DNA from: Pogonophryne albipinna
Taxonomy: Eukaryota; Chordata; Actinopteri; Perciformes; Artedidraconidae
DNA: 64,000 nucleotides
Assembly: GCA_028583405.1 (NCBI GenBank)
Contig: CM053251.1
Location: 2,820,531-2,884,530, forward strand
Direction of reading: 5' to 3'
Shown: in pieces, positions 1 through 11,350 of the stretch
Layout of the letters: every line of letters begins with the position of its first letter
How positions within the stretch are numbered: the stretch's first letter is position 1
Notes under the pieces: generated by a model
What the model saw: the letters and a program-made list of their open reading frames with translations, nothing else
Databases searched by the model: none
What the model was told of the DNA's origin: nothing
Position numbers and translations under genes: made by a program

Positions 1-460
1 TGACTGACAGGTTACAGCCGGCTCTTGCACCTCCACACGCTGTATTGCACAGCGGCTCTCATCATGTCGCCGTTTAGGAGAAGGCTCGTAAACCGGACAT
101 TGAGGCGCGTTCACGCTCAAACCCGCTTGAGGAATGAACGGTGTGTGGAGGCATATCTGTGACATAGGAAACAAGCCCGTGCTGTCTAATCAACCGACAG
201 GTTTTAAAGACAGCCGGTTTGTGCCGTGAGCCCTGCTGCCTAATAACCGACAGGCTATGAGGCAGCCGCTTATGTCATCCGGAGGAGAGCTCTCCTGAAC
301 CGGGGGAACGGGGAGATCTCATTAGGCGGCTGCCTTTCCGATGATCTCCGGGAGTTCCTGGAGAATACCGCCTATACGGCAGACCCGAGATGATGGATAG
401 AGGGACCCGGTGTCAGCCCGGCAGCCGAACCTATAGGCTCGGCTGCCGGGCCGACACCGG
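1..460. other. GC-rich leader with palindrome
   Basis: No gene is recognised here. Short imperfect copies of a gacaggt...agccg motif occur near 5, 194 and 248. Positions 407-460 form a 54-bp palindrome centred on cctatagg; the 27-base arms pair with only two A/C mismatches, so the RNA or single strand could form a long GC-rich hairpin. The palindrome lies directly before the first unit of the 377-bp tandem repeat and is not repeated with it. GC-rich, CpG-containing sequence contrasts with the AT-rich DNA after 1500. Confidence 0.6.
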
Positions 461-1251
461 GCCCCGCCCTGTCTCCCCCGTCCGGAGGAGAGGGAGGGTG
501 GGGCCGGGGGAACCAGATGGTGATCCGTGAATGGAGGGGAAGGAGTCGCCTGACTGCTGCCCGCCACTCGGATCCAATAATCAAGGGCTTGGTCCACAGA
601 GTAAGACTCCTGGACTAGCCAATCATCCCCGGCCGCAGCCGCGAGAGCGTTCGCTCTTCGCTGTCTGTGGGCCAGAGGGAGATGGACACAATGAGTGCAC
701 GACACCTGGGGAGTGAGAGCCGCGTTTGCGTGCTCCAATCCCCGGCAGGACTCACCTGTATCGTCTGTGTAAAGCCGCTTCCTCCCTGGAGCGAGCCAGC
801 CACAACCGGTCGTAACTCATATGTCGGCTAACACCGAGCCCCGCCCTGTCTCCCCCGTCCGGAGGAGAGGGAGGATGGGGCCGGGGGAACCACATGGTGA
901 TCCGTGAATGGAGGGGAAGGAGTTGCCTGACTGCTGCCCGCCACTCGGATCCAATAATCAAGGGCTTGGTCCACAGAGTAAGACTCCTGGACTAGCCAAT
1001 CATCCCCGGCCGCAGCCGGGAGAGCGTTCGCTCTCTGCTGTCTGTGGGCCAGAGGGAGACGGACACAATGAGTGCACGACACCTGGGGAGTGAGAGCCGC
1101 GTTTGTGTGCTCCAATCCCCGGCAGAACTCACCTGTATAGTCTGTGTAAAGCCTCTTCCTCCCTGGAGCGAGCCAGCCACAGCCGGTCGTAACTCATATG
1201 TCGGCTAACACCGAGCCCCGTCCGGAGGAGAGGGAGGATGGGGCCAGGGCG
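461..1251. repeat. 377-bp tandem repeat, 2.1 units
   Basis: The string gccccgccctgtctcccccg starts at 461 and again at 838, and a shortened third start lies at 1215, giving a constant period of 377 bp. Units one and two differ at only a few positions. Each unit carries a CCAAT motif, a GC-rich block and an inverted pair around gagagcgttcgctct. No convincing protein is encoded; short open frames differ between strands. It could be a promoter-type repeat of a retroelement terminus or a satellite seed. Confidence 0.85.
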
Positions 1252-1492
1252 AAATGTTTGCTTTCTAGTAAACAGCTCTGAAAAGAGCCTGTGCCTGTAC
1301 AGTGCTTCTGCAACGGAGTGCTGAAGAAAAGTGGGAGCAGTTGGACGGGCCTACTTCCTATTTATACGGCAGTGAGGCCGGAGGTGGGGCCCACGTCAGA
1401 GGTGGGTGTGGATTAAGTCTGTCAGTGCTGCACACGTGCAGTGGGATTACCCAATAGCGATAGCCTTAGAGGGCAAAGCCTTATACGAAATA
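1252..1492. other. Possible retroelement terminal region
   Basis: This stretch holds a TATA-like tatttatac, a CACGTG E-box and a CCAAT-type motif (cccaatagcg), and stops where the segmental duplication begins at about 1493. It reminded me of terminal sequences of DIRS-like or other fish retroelements, but this is from memory only and no coding part of such an element is present. Treat it as unclassified repetitive-looking DNA. Confidence 0.25.
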
Positions 1493-2792
1493 GAACGTGC
1501 TGATCATCCTATGTAACCTATATGTAAAAAAAAAAAAGTCTAAATATTTAAGATAAAGCTGGGAAACAATCTCAATAATTGCCAGCAAAAATGTAAGTCT
1601 TTTTTAAATTGGAATAAAAGGATACATGTTGAGATAGGAAGTTCTAATACCTTAAGAGAAGAATATTAAAAAATTAAAATACAAACTCTTTTGGCTCCTT
1701 TCTGTCTTTCTACTGGGTCTTTCTTGGCTTTGTACTGGCTATCTTCTAGCTCTATTCAGGTTTTTTGAGTTTTATTCAAGCTCTATCCTGATCATTTTCA
1801 GAACCTGAAGGCTCTATACGGACTATCTTCTGGTTCTTTTCTGGATCCATCCACTTTCTCTTGTCTCTGTCCAGTGAATTACACTTTTGTTACTGGAGCA
1901 GGTAAAGCATACAACAGATACTTTCAGCATTATCGGAGCACGAAGTGGAAGCTTGGATGAAACACAGCATACTTCTAAACAATGAACACCCGCAACTTGG
2001 AAGAAATAAAGTTGGGTTTTATGCATTCTAATATTGCAATGCAAACCCATGATGTAATGACAGTAATTAAGAATAATTTAGTAATTGAATGCTCATTTCA
2101 GTAGATTTAATCAAACAAAACATAAACATATTGGACATGGCCTCAAGACTGTAACCTCTTCACATTCTGTTGAAATAGTCAATTACTAGCCATATCTTAC
2201 ACATTACTGTTTTGAATCATTAATATGTGGATGACAGTTGAACTGGATGAACATTTATGCCATCTGCTGGAAAAGAAGACGTATCGCTCTGTTGGCGTTG
2301 TTTAGACAACAAAAACAGAGTGAAGCTCTGATTTCATAAACAATCTTTGAGTACAGACACCATCCTGCAGAGAGCACACAACCCAACAGCATGTTTTTGG
2401 TCTAGCATCCCTTTACAAAACGTTTGCATTAAGACACTAAGACAAGCTGGTCCCTTGTAAAGGTCAGTCCACCTTAAATGAGCAGTGGGTGATCAGCAGA
2501 TGAAAGGCAGGACACAGGAACTTGGTCCTGAGGAGATGTAACGATTATTAAACAAGAAATAGTCGAGTTAAGGGGTCAAAGAAATGAACATTTGAGATTA
2601 TTCGCGAATCGGTTGCAGGTGGGTGAAATCAGGCTTAGGGAGTAACGCATTACATGTAACGGCATTAGGTCATCAGGAAACAAAGTAGACAAATGTATTC
2701 CCTTACGGTTACAGAAGCAGCTGACGACCAACACACTTGTGTCTTTTGAAACGATTATGCCATTTAAATCTTTTGTCACAAACATTGCAGCT

Positions 2793-3799
2793 CTATTTTT
2801 CCTCTCCTGTGTGGACTCTCATGTGTTTCTTTAAAATGCCACTATGTGAAAAAGCTTTCTTACAGACTGTACAGGTGAATGGTTTCTCTCCTGTGTGGAT
2901 TCTCATGTGTGACTTTAAACTTCCACTCTGCACAAAACATTTGGTACAAACTGAGCAGCTAAAGGGATTCTCTCCTGTGTGGATTTTCATGTGTTCCTTT
3001 AAATTTCCACTATGTGAAAAAGCTTTCTTACAGACTGTACAGGTGAATGGTTTCTCTCCTGTGTGGATTCTCATGTGTGACTTTAAACTTCCACTCTGCA
3101 CAAAAGATTTGGTACAAAATGAGCAGCTAAATGGTTTCTCTCCTGTGTGGATTTTCATGTGTTCCTTTAAATGTCCACTCTGTGAAAAAGCTTTCTTACA
3201 GACTGAGCAGCTGTGTGGTTTCTCTCCTGTGTGTCTTCTCATGTGTGCCTTTAAATGTCCACTCTGTGAAAAAACTTTCTTACAGACTGAGCAGCTGAAT
3301 GGTTTATTTTCAGCACTACGTTGTGGATCACTGACAGATTCATATCTATTTTTCAGTGAGTTTGAGCCTGATGCAGGTTCTATGGTCTCTTTCCAATCAG
3401 CACTGTCTTCAGTGCCAGGTTCAGAAGAGTTTCCAGTGTCAGGTTCAGTCTTTGGTTGTAAACTGCTCTCTGGATCTGAGTTCCTGGCTGGTTCTGGTCC
3501 TCGACAGTAATCTCCATCAGCTTCTGTTTCCATGTGTTCAGTTTGTCTTTGATGAGGCTGTGAGGACTGAGGTTTCTCTTTATCATCTTCACTCTTCACA
3601 GGGTCAGGAGTGAAAGTGGACTTGGTGATATCAGCCTCCTCCAGCTCCTGAAGCTGCTCTCCCTCCTGACTGATCCTGAGTTCCTCCTGTTCCTGCTTAA
3701 TGTGTGGGGGGGGCTCTGGGTCCTCCTGGTCCAGACTGGTGCTCCACTCCTGCTGGTCAGGGAGAAGTTCTTCTTTAACCACCACCAGCAGCTGGACAT
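2793..3799 (-). CDS. C2H2 zinc-finger protein, final exon
   Basis: This is the last exon of a minus-strand nuclear DNA-binding protein. It starts after a good acceptor (tttcctgcag at 3809-3800) in phase 1. An acidic linker of about 165 residues (rich in KEE, DPEPPP and QEQEEL) precedes six C2H2 fingers joined by HTGEKP-type linkers. Fingers 3-4 and 5-6 are nearly identical pairs, so a two-finger unit of about 168 bp has duplicated. Exon 1 (12022-12214) ends in phase 1, and the join gives exactly 1200 coding bases, 399 residues. The architecture matches a large teleost family often labelled gastrula or oocyte zinc-finger-like. Target DNA is unknown. A decayed copy lies at 36890-37897. Confidence 0.9.
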
Positions 3800-4374
3800 C
3801 TGCAGGAAATAGGAAACACACAGTCAGAACAAACTTTTAAGTGTTAGCATTTAAAAATCTAATCACCATTACAATGGGAGACATTTTGCAGCCCTAATTA
3901 ATGCCTTTATTTTTATATTTTCACATTATCTTTCTTAATCCCACCAATTGTGTATTTGTGTTGTCTCAATTCACCTTATGAAGCCCAGCCCCTTTCCACT
4001 TCGGGTTAAAAATGAAAAAGGGTTTTTTCTTCTGGCGTAGCACTAGCTGCAATGTAAACAAGGAATTGTATTTGGGATCGTTCAGAGATACACTACGCCT
4101 ACAGTATAAAATTAAAATACTCTTGTTACAAATTAAAATCCTGCATTCAAACCTTATTTAAGTAAAAGTATGCAAGTATTAACAGAACATTTTACAGTAC
4201 CTTCTTATGTCAAGTAATGATGGTGCAGTAAAATGTTCCCTGTCAGTTTTTAATTTATGATGTTTCTTGATTATTTCGTATGTTGCATTTTACTGCTGTG
4301 CATGTTCAAAGTTGCGCTTGTATAAATGATTATAGATGAGGGAACCTGCTAAATATTAAAATGTGTTTTTTATA

Positions 4375-5078
4375 TACAGTAACAGTCAAAAGTTTGGACA
4401 CCTTCTCATTCAATGTTTTTTGTTTATTTTAATTTGTTTCTACTTTGTAGACATCAAAACTATGAAAGAACACATATGGAATTATCTAGTTAACAAAAAA
4501 TTGTTAAAAAAAATCAAGAATATGATTTTTATTTTAGATTCTTCAAAGTAGCCCCCTTTTGCCTTGACAGCTTTGCACACTCTTGGCTTCTCTCAGTCAG
4601 CTTCATGAGGTAAACACCTGGAATGGTTTTCCATTAACACGTGTGCCTTGTCAAGAGTCAATGTGTGGAATTACTTGCCTTCTTAATGTGTTTGAGACAA
4701 TCAGTTGTGTTGTGCAGAGGTAGAGTTAGTGCACAGTGGAAAGCCCTATTTGACTGCTGCTGTAATCCATATTATAGCAAGAACGACTCAACCCAGTAAA
4801 GAGAAACGACCGTCCATCATCACTTTAAGAAATGATGACAAGTCGATCCGGAAAATATCAAGAACTTTGAATGTATCCTCAAGTGCAGTTGCAAAAACCA
4901 TTGAATGCTATGATGAGACTGGCTCTCATGAGGACGCCCCCGGGAAAGGAAGAGCAAGAGTTACCTCTGCTGCAGAGGATAAATACATCAGTTACCAGCC
5001 TCAGAAACTGCAAATTAAAGCACCTCAGATTAGAGCCCACATAAATGATCACAGAGCTCAAGGAGCAGACAATCTTAA
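4375..5078 (+). mobile_element. Tc1-like DNA transposon fragment
   Basis: The fragment starts at a terminal repeat, TACAGTAACAGTCAAAAGTT, typical of a fish Tc1 family. Around 4795-5050 it encodes the N-terminal paired-like helix-turn-helix of a Tc1 transposase (KRPSIITLRN, SIRKISRTLNVSSSAV, then SHEDAPGKGRARVTS). The frame is not continuous and the DDE catalytic core is absent. The element is interrupted at TTAA by the 5079-6404 element and resumes at 6405-6450 with the next expected Tc1 bases (ctgttcagaggagac), then ends against an L2. A paralogous fragment lies in copy B. Confidence 0.85.
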
Positions 5079-6404
5079 AGGTCCCATGACATGGCCATTT
5101 CTACTGATCATAATTCCATTGTTGAGGTCTACTAGAATAGATTTATATTGTTCAATGTTCCAAAATCACATTGGTTTCTCATACAGCATCTCTGTATAGT
5201 ATGTGTATTCACTCTCTGTCCTACACGCCTTGTTGGAGCACCTGCCCCCCCCTCCCTATGAGCCCACTGTGCTCTGATTGGTCAGCTCGCCCACTCTGTT
5301 TTGATGAGTCCACCACCGTTACAGCTGAACATCAGTGTTTATGTTTTACAATGGCGTTTGTTAGCAACCAGAAAATGACACCAGTAGTGACAAACAGATG
5401 AGAATGCTGCGTGGGGTCTGGATGCTGTGTTGGCGGGACGTTGCGGGGCTCGCTGCTCCGCCCTTTGAGCAGACAGTGTGAGCTGGATTACTGGTGTCGT
5501 TTCCTGGTCGCTGCGTGGGGTCTGCGAAACAGCGAGACACCACGGAGCTCAGCCTGGGCTCTGAGAGTGTTGGTGTACGGAGCTCCGCGCAGCACAGCGG
5601 CTGAGAAAATATAAGGTTGTGTGTGTGTGTGTGTGCGGAGCTCCGCGGATTGGTCCATTTGGACTTCGTTACGACAGTATGCACTGGAAGGAAAACATGG
5701 AAAAATCTCCAACGGGGCGTTCTGGGGCGGCATAGACGTTACGTGCTACCCTGTTGTCTTTTCTGTCTCCCTGCTGCGCAGGTGCACCTGGTCTGCCCCT
5801 GGCTCCGTCTCTGCCCAGGTGTAACTCATTCCACTCAGCCATATTATAAGGAGAAACTGGAGGAGAAGGAGGTCTCGCCTATCCTAATGCCGGGAGACAC
5901 TCTCCTTTAATTATCTCTCTGCTACTTTTGAGCTGTAGACCATTTATCTGCTGATGTTTTTTATGTTTAGCCAGGAGGACCTGGTAGTCCAGTTTCTGCA
6001 GCTTTATTTTGTTTCCCATAGGGTATTTATTTGATTTCTAGTTAGGGGAGGGAAACTCTGGGTCCTACGGCCTGTGGTGTGGCTGGCTTGGGTTCCCTCC
6101 TTCTGTTTGTTTCTTTTGGCCAGTCCTCCTGGCCTCTTTTTGTTTTCCGGATTGCTTGTGTGAGTAAACGGCTGTACTTCAATAAATTATCGTTATCAAG
6201 TACTGGTTTTTGCGTGTATTGTTTTATGTTGCGGGTCTCCCCACGAGCCACTACCACGGAGTAGAGGGTGGGTCGTAACAATAGGCACGTATTTTCTGTG
6301 TTAGAGTTGTACTCGCTACAGGGTGTACTTTGAGGGTTTGTGACTTTGCAGACCGTTTGCAGAAAAAGCTACATAGCACACCGGAAAAGCATGACATGGG
6401 ACCT
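5079..6404. mobile_element. TTAA-flanked piggyBac-like MITE
   Basis: The 1326-bp element is bounded by TTAA at 5075-5078 and 6405-6408. Its terminal inverted repeats, AGGTCCCATGACATG and CATGACATGGGACCT, match at 14 of 15 positions. TTAA duplication is the hallmark of piggyBac insertion. No transposase is visible; only short frames occur, with a (GT)n stretch near 5619. The sequence on either side joins into continuous Tc1 sequence, which supports the boundaries. Copy B retains a shortened version (45453-45860), so this element predates the duplication. Confidence 0.8.
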
Positions 6405-6450
6405 TTAACATGCACTGTTCAGAGGAGACAGCGTGAATTAGGCCTTCATT
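6405..6450 (+). mobile_element. Tc1 fragment, continuation after MITE
   Basis: Removing the TTAA element joins this piece to 4375-5078 in the order expected of Tc1 transposase DNA (…gtagcagac…ctgttcagaggagac…ggccttcat). The Tc1 sequence then stops and L2 sequence begins at a shared cattcc-type microhomology, so the 3' part of Tc1 and the 3' part of the L2 were lost at one junction. Confidence 0.7.
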
Positions 6451-9287
6451 CCACCATTTTGGAGCCAGGATAGCAAACCCACGTGTTTTTGCTGATGGGA
6501 ACTTGGGTCCCCCTCGCATCGAGGGAGCAGTGAGTCCTTTGGCTGATGCAGAGCGGAGTGCACGTGCTGGGGTGTACAGTTTAACCATGTCCTGGATGTA
6601 GGAAGGGCCAGATCCATTCGCAGCATGGTATGCAAGTACCAGTGTCTTGAAGTGGATTCTAGCAGTTACTGGAAGCCAGTGAAGTGAGCGGAGGAGCGGA
6701 ATGGTGTGTGAAAATTTAGGAAGGTTGAAGACCAGACGAGCCGCTGCATTCTGGATGAGCTGCAGAGGTCGGATGGCACATGCAGGTAGACCAGCCAGGA
6801 GGGAGTTGCAGTAGTCTAGGCGTGAGGTGACGAGAGCCTGGACCAGAACCTGCATGGCTTTCTGGGTCAGCTGGGGACGTATCCTCCTGATGTTGTAAAG
6901 CGTGTATCTGCAGCAGCAGGTTGTAGCAGCGATGTTTGCAGTGAAGGACAGGTTGTTATCTAGGGTCACACCCAGATTCCTTGCAGTCTGAGTCAGGGAA
7001 ACAACAGCGGTGCCGATGTTGATTGTCAGGTCAAGGGTGGGACAATCTTTTCCCGGAAGGAAAAGCAGTTCAGTCTTGTCAAGGTTGAGCTTGAGGTGAT
7101 GAGCAGACATCCACTGAGAGATGTCAGCTAGACAAGCAGAGATGCGTGCGACGACCTGGGTCTCTGAGCGGGGAAAGGACAGAATTAATTGGGTGTCGTC
7201 AGCGTAGCAGTGGTATGAAAAACCATGCGGGCTAATGACTGATCCGAGCAAGTTTGTGTACAGGGAGAAGAGGAGGGGACCAAGAACAGAGCCCTGAGGG
7301 ACCCCTGTAGTTAATTGACAAGGGTCGGACTCGGACCCTCTCCAAGTTACCCTGTAGGTACGGTCTTTGAGGTATGAGGTGAGGAGGGAAAGTGCAGAGC
7401 CTGAAACTCCAAGTTCTTGGAGAGTGCGAAGGAGGATCTGATGATTCACCGTGTCGAATGCAGCAGACAGGTCCAAAAGGATGATGACAGAGGAGAGGGA
7501 GGCTGCTTTAGCCGTGTGCAGTTCCTCAGTGACAGCAAGGAGGGCAGTTTCTGTGGAGTGACCAGCCTTGAAACCAGACTGGTGCGGATCCAGAAGGTTG
7601 TTCTGATGGAGATAACAGGAGAGTTGTTTAAAGACAGCGCGTTCAAGTGTTTTAGACAGAAACGGGAGGAGAGAGACAGGCCTGTAGTTTATAACATCAG
7701 ACGGGTTGAGAGTGGGTTTCTTTAGGAGAGGGTTTACTCTTGCCTCCTTAAGACTATTTGGAAAGTGACCAGAAGTTAGAGAAGTGTTGATGAAATGGGT
7801 GAGAAACGGTAGAATATCAGGAGCGATAGTCTGAAGGAGGTTTGAGGGGATAGGGTCCAGAGGACAGGTGGTAGGGCGGGCAGAGGTAATGAGGGTAAGA
7901 ACCTCACTTGGAGAGAGAGGGGAAAAGGAGGTTAGTGTGTGGGTGAAAGGAGGGTCTGGTGACCCAGCGGTGAGTAAAGGTGAGTCAGAAAAAGAAGAGC
8001 GAATATCATCAACCTTTTTTTCAAAGTGGTTAACAAAGTCGCTTGACAGAAGTGATGAGGGGGGAGGGGCTTTGGGGGGGGGTCCAGGAGGGAGGAGAAG
8101 ACGGAAAATAGTTTTTTGGGATTGGAATAGGAAGATTGGATCTTAACTTGAAAGAAAGTGCTTTTTGCCTGAGAGATCGAAGCAGAGAAAGAGGAGAGGA
8201 GAGCCTGATAGGTTAGGAGGTCGTCATGGTGTTTGGATTTCCACCATTTCCGCTCTGCTGCCCTAAGGATGGTTCTATTAGCACGCAGTGCGTCATTTAG
8301 CCAGGGAGCAGGAGGGGACTGACGAGCCTGCCGAGATGTGAGAGGACAGAGAGAGTCCAGAGAGGATGAGAGAGTAGAGAGGAGAGTTTCTGCAGCAGAG
8401 TTTGGAGGAAGGAGTTGGAACGAGTCAGAGGAAGGGAGGGCTGAGAGCACCGATGAGGCAAAGGTAGAGGGGGAGAGGGAATGAAGGTTACGGCGGACAG
8501 GTGCAGGATGAGAAGAGATTAGTTTGTTATGTTTGGAAAGGGGTAGAGAGAATGAAATGAAGAAGTGATTGGATGTGTGGAGCAGGTTTACAGAGAGGTT
8601 AGAAGTAGTGCAGTTCCTTGAGAATATGAGATCAAGGACATTGCCAGCTTTATGAGTTGGTGGGGATGGAGACAGTGAGAAAGCAAAGGCGGTTAACAGA
8701 GATGTTAGTTCGTCTATCTTCCCTGTCTGGAGGTTGAAGTCTCCGAGAAGTACAGCGGGAGGGCCAGTTTCAGGGATGTGTGAGAGGAGATTATCTAATT
8801 CCTCAAAGAAGTCCCCCAAGGCGCTTGGTGGACGGTAGAGAACAACAATGGTTAATTGTATAGGATGGGTTACTGTGACGGCATGGAATTCAAAGGTGGA
8901 AGGAGTGAAGTTAGGTAGCTTGAAGAGGGAACAGCTCCATTTGGGAGAGAGCAGGAGACCAGTGCCACCTCCTCTGCCAGTGGGTCTGGGTGTATGGGAG
9001 AAGGAATATGCTGTGGAGAGAGCTGCTGGGGTGGATGTGTTGAATGGAGTAATCCACGTCTCAGTGAGAGCAAGGAAATCCAGAGACTGCAGGGAGCCGT
9101 AGCCAGAGATGAAGTCAGCCTTAGGAACAGCTGACTGGCAGTTCCACAGGCCGCCTGAAACTAGATGTTGGATGTCAGTGGAGCATGTGGGATCGACGAG
9201 AGCAGGCCGGTTATATCGATTACGAGATACACGGGGCCAGTGATAATTGCGAGAGGACACATGAACAGGAATGGAGAAAATACACAT
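6444..9287 (-). pseudogene. L2 endonuclease/reverse transcriptase ORF, broken
   Basis: Reading from ATG at 9287, the protein begins with an apurinic-endonuclease domain (LALTETWI, VVLYRPP, LLGDFNLQTGKIDEL, SRNCTTSNLSVN). After a frame change near 8050-8100, in a run of g's, the reverse transcriptase follows (LLDLSAAFDTVNHQILL, TGVPQGSVLGPLLF and the catalytic YADDTQ). The RT frame is open from 7476 to about 6444 and the YADD box is intact, unlike the second copy, which has YPDD. The C-terminal 50 or so residues are lost at the junction with Tc1. It would act in cis on its own RNA if intact, but the frameshift and missing 3' end make it dead. Confidence 0.85.
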
Positions 9288-10037
9288 GATTATAGCATGA
9301 GGGGCTAAACAACCAAATGAAATAAAACACCAGCGATACTTAGCTCAATCAAGGTAGGATTTGCCTCCTCTTTGCCACCCTCGTGACTCCAGCAGGACTC
9401 TATTGTCTTTGTCAGTCTTACTCCCACAGGACTCTATTGTCTTCGTCTGTCTGACGCTGAAGCTGACGCTCCAGGAAAGTGCTACCTAAAATGGACACCT
9501 GATTGCTGAGTTCTCACAGATGTGGGGCCACGCCCCTTTAATTAGTTAACTCTCTGCAGCTGGTGGCCCTCAAAAGGAAATCTAGACTAGCTCCCTCCTG
9601 AGTTGCTATTGTGTCTTTTCAGTGGCCCAATGGTTTTACAATTACATTAAACCCTAAGTTATAAAGTTATGAGTTTAACCCTTAATACAGTTACACCTAC
9701 TCAATAAAGCTCTTAGTCTTCTACAAATGTTTAAATCAAAGTTAACCCTAGCAGTCAGTTAGTTCAGTTTTAAGGTTTCAGTCAAATTACTTGTCCCAAG
9801 TTTCTGCCTGACAGATACTGTAGCGGTTTTGAGATTTAAAATCACAATTTCAGTCAGATCAACTACAGAGCATTTATACAGAGTACACACACTGAAACAG
9901 AGAAGTCTAAAAACAGAATGTTACTCACACAATTCTAGAAGTCACCAGTTGTTATCCTGTCAAAATCGAGTTGCACACTGGCAGGTCAGTGATCAGGATG
10001 AGATTTAAATACAGTTTCTGGGGGGGAAGGCCGCAGA
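6444..10037 (-). mobile_element. L2-type LINE, 3'-truncated
   Basis: A long minus-strand non-LTR retrotransposon inserted in the zinc-finger gene's intron. Its coding part spans about 9287 down to 6444. About 550-750 bp of 5' untranslated DNA extends to 9840-10037, and 9291-9840 matches 18505-20000 in the second L2. The 3' end is missing: homology stops at the KWWNE codons and joins Tc1 sequence. The name L2 rests on protein motifs and on the 3' tail seen in the second copy. Confidence 0.85.
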
Positions 10038-10038
10038 T

Positions 10039-10565
10039 CAGTTCCTTGAGAATATGAGATCAAGGACATTGCCAGCTTTATGAGTTGGTGGGGATGGAGA
10101 CAGTGAGAAAGCAAAGGCGGTTAACAGAGATGTTAGTTTGTCTATCTTCCCTGTCTGGAGGTTGAAGTCTCCGAGAAGTACAGCGGGAGGGCCAGTTTCA
10201 GGGATGTGTGAGAGGAGATTATCTAATTCCTCCAAGAAGTCTCCCAAGGCGCCTGGTGGACGGTAGAGAACAACAATGGTTAATTGTATAGGATGGGTTA
10301 CTGTGACGGCATGGAATTCAAAGGTGGAAGGAGTGAAGTTAGGTAGCTTGAAGAGGGAAAAGCTCCATTTGGGAGAGAGCAGGAGACCAGTGCCACCTCC
10401 TCTGCCAGTGGGTCTGGGTGTATGGGAGAAGGAATATGCTGTGGAGAGAGCTGCTGGGGTGGATGTGTTGGATGGAGTAATCCAGGTCTCAGTGAGAGCA
10501 AGGAAATCCAGGGTCTGCAGGGAGGCGTAGCCAGAGATGAAGTCAGCCTTAGGAACAGCTGACTA
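10039..10565 (-). mobile_element. L2 LINE fragment (endonuclease part)
   Basis: This stretch repeats 8611-9140 almost base for base at an offset of 1428 bp. It encodes the same endonuclease segment (LLGDFNLQTGKIDKL, LDLIFSRN) on the minus strand. It stops abruptly at 10565 where hAT sequence begins. It is an older or recombined second L2 piece, with no promoter or RT part. Confidence 0.85.
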
Positions 10566-11350
10566 GCTGACGGCTTGCAAAGTCCTCGTAAGAGATTTAG
10601 GCGACATCTATCCTGAGTTGGCCACACTGGCCAAGATAGCATGCGTGATCCCTGTCTCCAGTGTGCCGGCAGAGAGAGGATTCTCTCTACAGAACAGAAT
10701 CAAAACAGCGCAGCGAAGTCGGCTTGGCGAGAACAAGGTCACACGGCTCATGCGCATTGCCAGTTGTGGAGAGACACTCGGGACCTTTGATTTTAAATCC
10801 GCAGCTACCCACTTCACAGGTCTGAAAAAGCGCAGAAAGTAGGCTAAAACATCATAAGCAAGGCATTTTGCTCTAGTTTTGTCAAAGAGTTTGTGTTACA
10901 ATTCGTTTAAAGGCTATTTGATAACAAGTCGGCAGCTGCAAGCTTTTATTAAAATGCTCACGACAGGCCTATACTCTTTTAGTTTGTGAACAAATAATAA
11001 TCGTTATGTTTTATTTTATCCGACTATATGTAGGCCTAAAGCTGAAGAACATGGGTTTTTTGTTTATTATATTATGGCTTGCGTAATATAGGCTATATTT
11101 ATTTATTTTCCGTTATGCACGATATCGGCAGAACTTGTTTGAACTTTTATTAAAAGTCACTTTTCAATAAAAGATACATCTGAATGCCTTGATTATTTCA
11201 TCCTTAATATATAGAGTTGTTATCAATTTGTTTTAAAGCTCAATAAATAACAAAGAAGACCTTTGACCGGGAAATTTCCAATTTGTCCGGAAGATTTAAA
11301 TCCTAACGGACAGGGTGACCGGCACACATTTTTTTCTAACGGGAACTCTG
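10566..11350 (+). mobile_element. hAT transposon 3' end
   Basis: The left part encodes the end of a hAT transposase. The right part (about 11255-11350) is a terminal region ending ctaacgggaactctg. That terminus aligns by eye with the 3' end of the MITE at 23776-24523 (tgaccgg, caaatttgtccgg, ctagcggaaaccctg), so both probably belong to one hAT family. The 5' part was lost where it meets the L2 fragment. Confidence 0.7.
10585..10842 (+). pseudogene. hAT transposase C-terminal dimerisation domain
   Basis: The frame ending at 10842 encodes YPELATLAKIACVIPVSS, then VPAERGFSLQNRIKT, RSRLGENKVTRLM and a lysine/arginine tail. This is the hAT-family C-terminal dimerisation motif as seen in ZNF862-like host proteins and hAT transposases. 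There is no start codon and no catalytic domain in front, so it is a truncated remnant. Wild-type transposase would cut and paste elements carrying matching terminal repeats. Confidence 0.8.

Larger units (their letters stand above)
1493..6404. repeat. Segmental duplication, copy A
   Basis: Copy A matches copy B (34978-45860) in direct orientation with high identity, at an offset of about 33.5 kb. Homology starts abruptly at gtgctgatcatcctatg and covers non-coding DNA, the last zinc-finger exon, a Tc1 fragment and much of a TTAA element. Copy A has about 180 bp near 2440-2620 that copy B lacks. Copy B has later insertions (35767-36541, 38530-44976) and lacks about 280 bp (4914-5192) and about 776 bp (5235-6012). 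The duplication therefore followed the Tc1 and TTAA-element insertions. Confidence 0.85.

Noticed and set aside
322..1115. Repeated proline/arginine-rich frames in the 377-bp repeat
   Set aside because: Frames exist on both strands because the DNA is GC-rich and repeated; there is no known motif or splice context.
2737..3510. Plus-strand open frame of 257 codons with repeated [16 protein letters not shown] units
   Set aside because: It is the antisense shadow of the minus-strand zinc-finger array; the repeats mirror the finger linkers, and minus-strand splice sites and family architecture fit far better.
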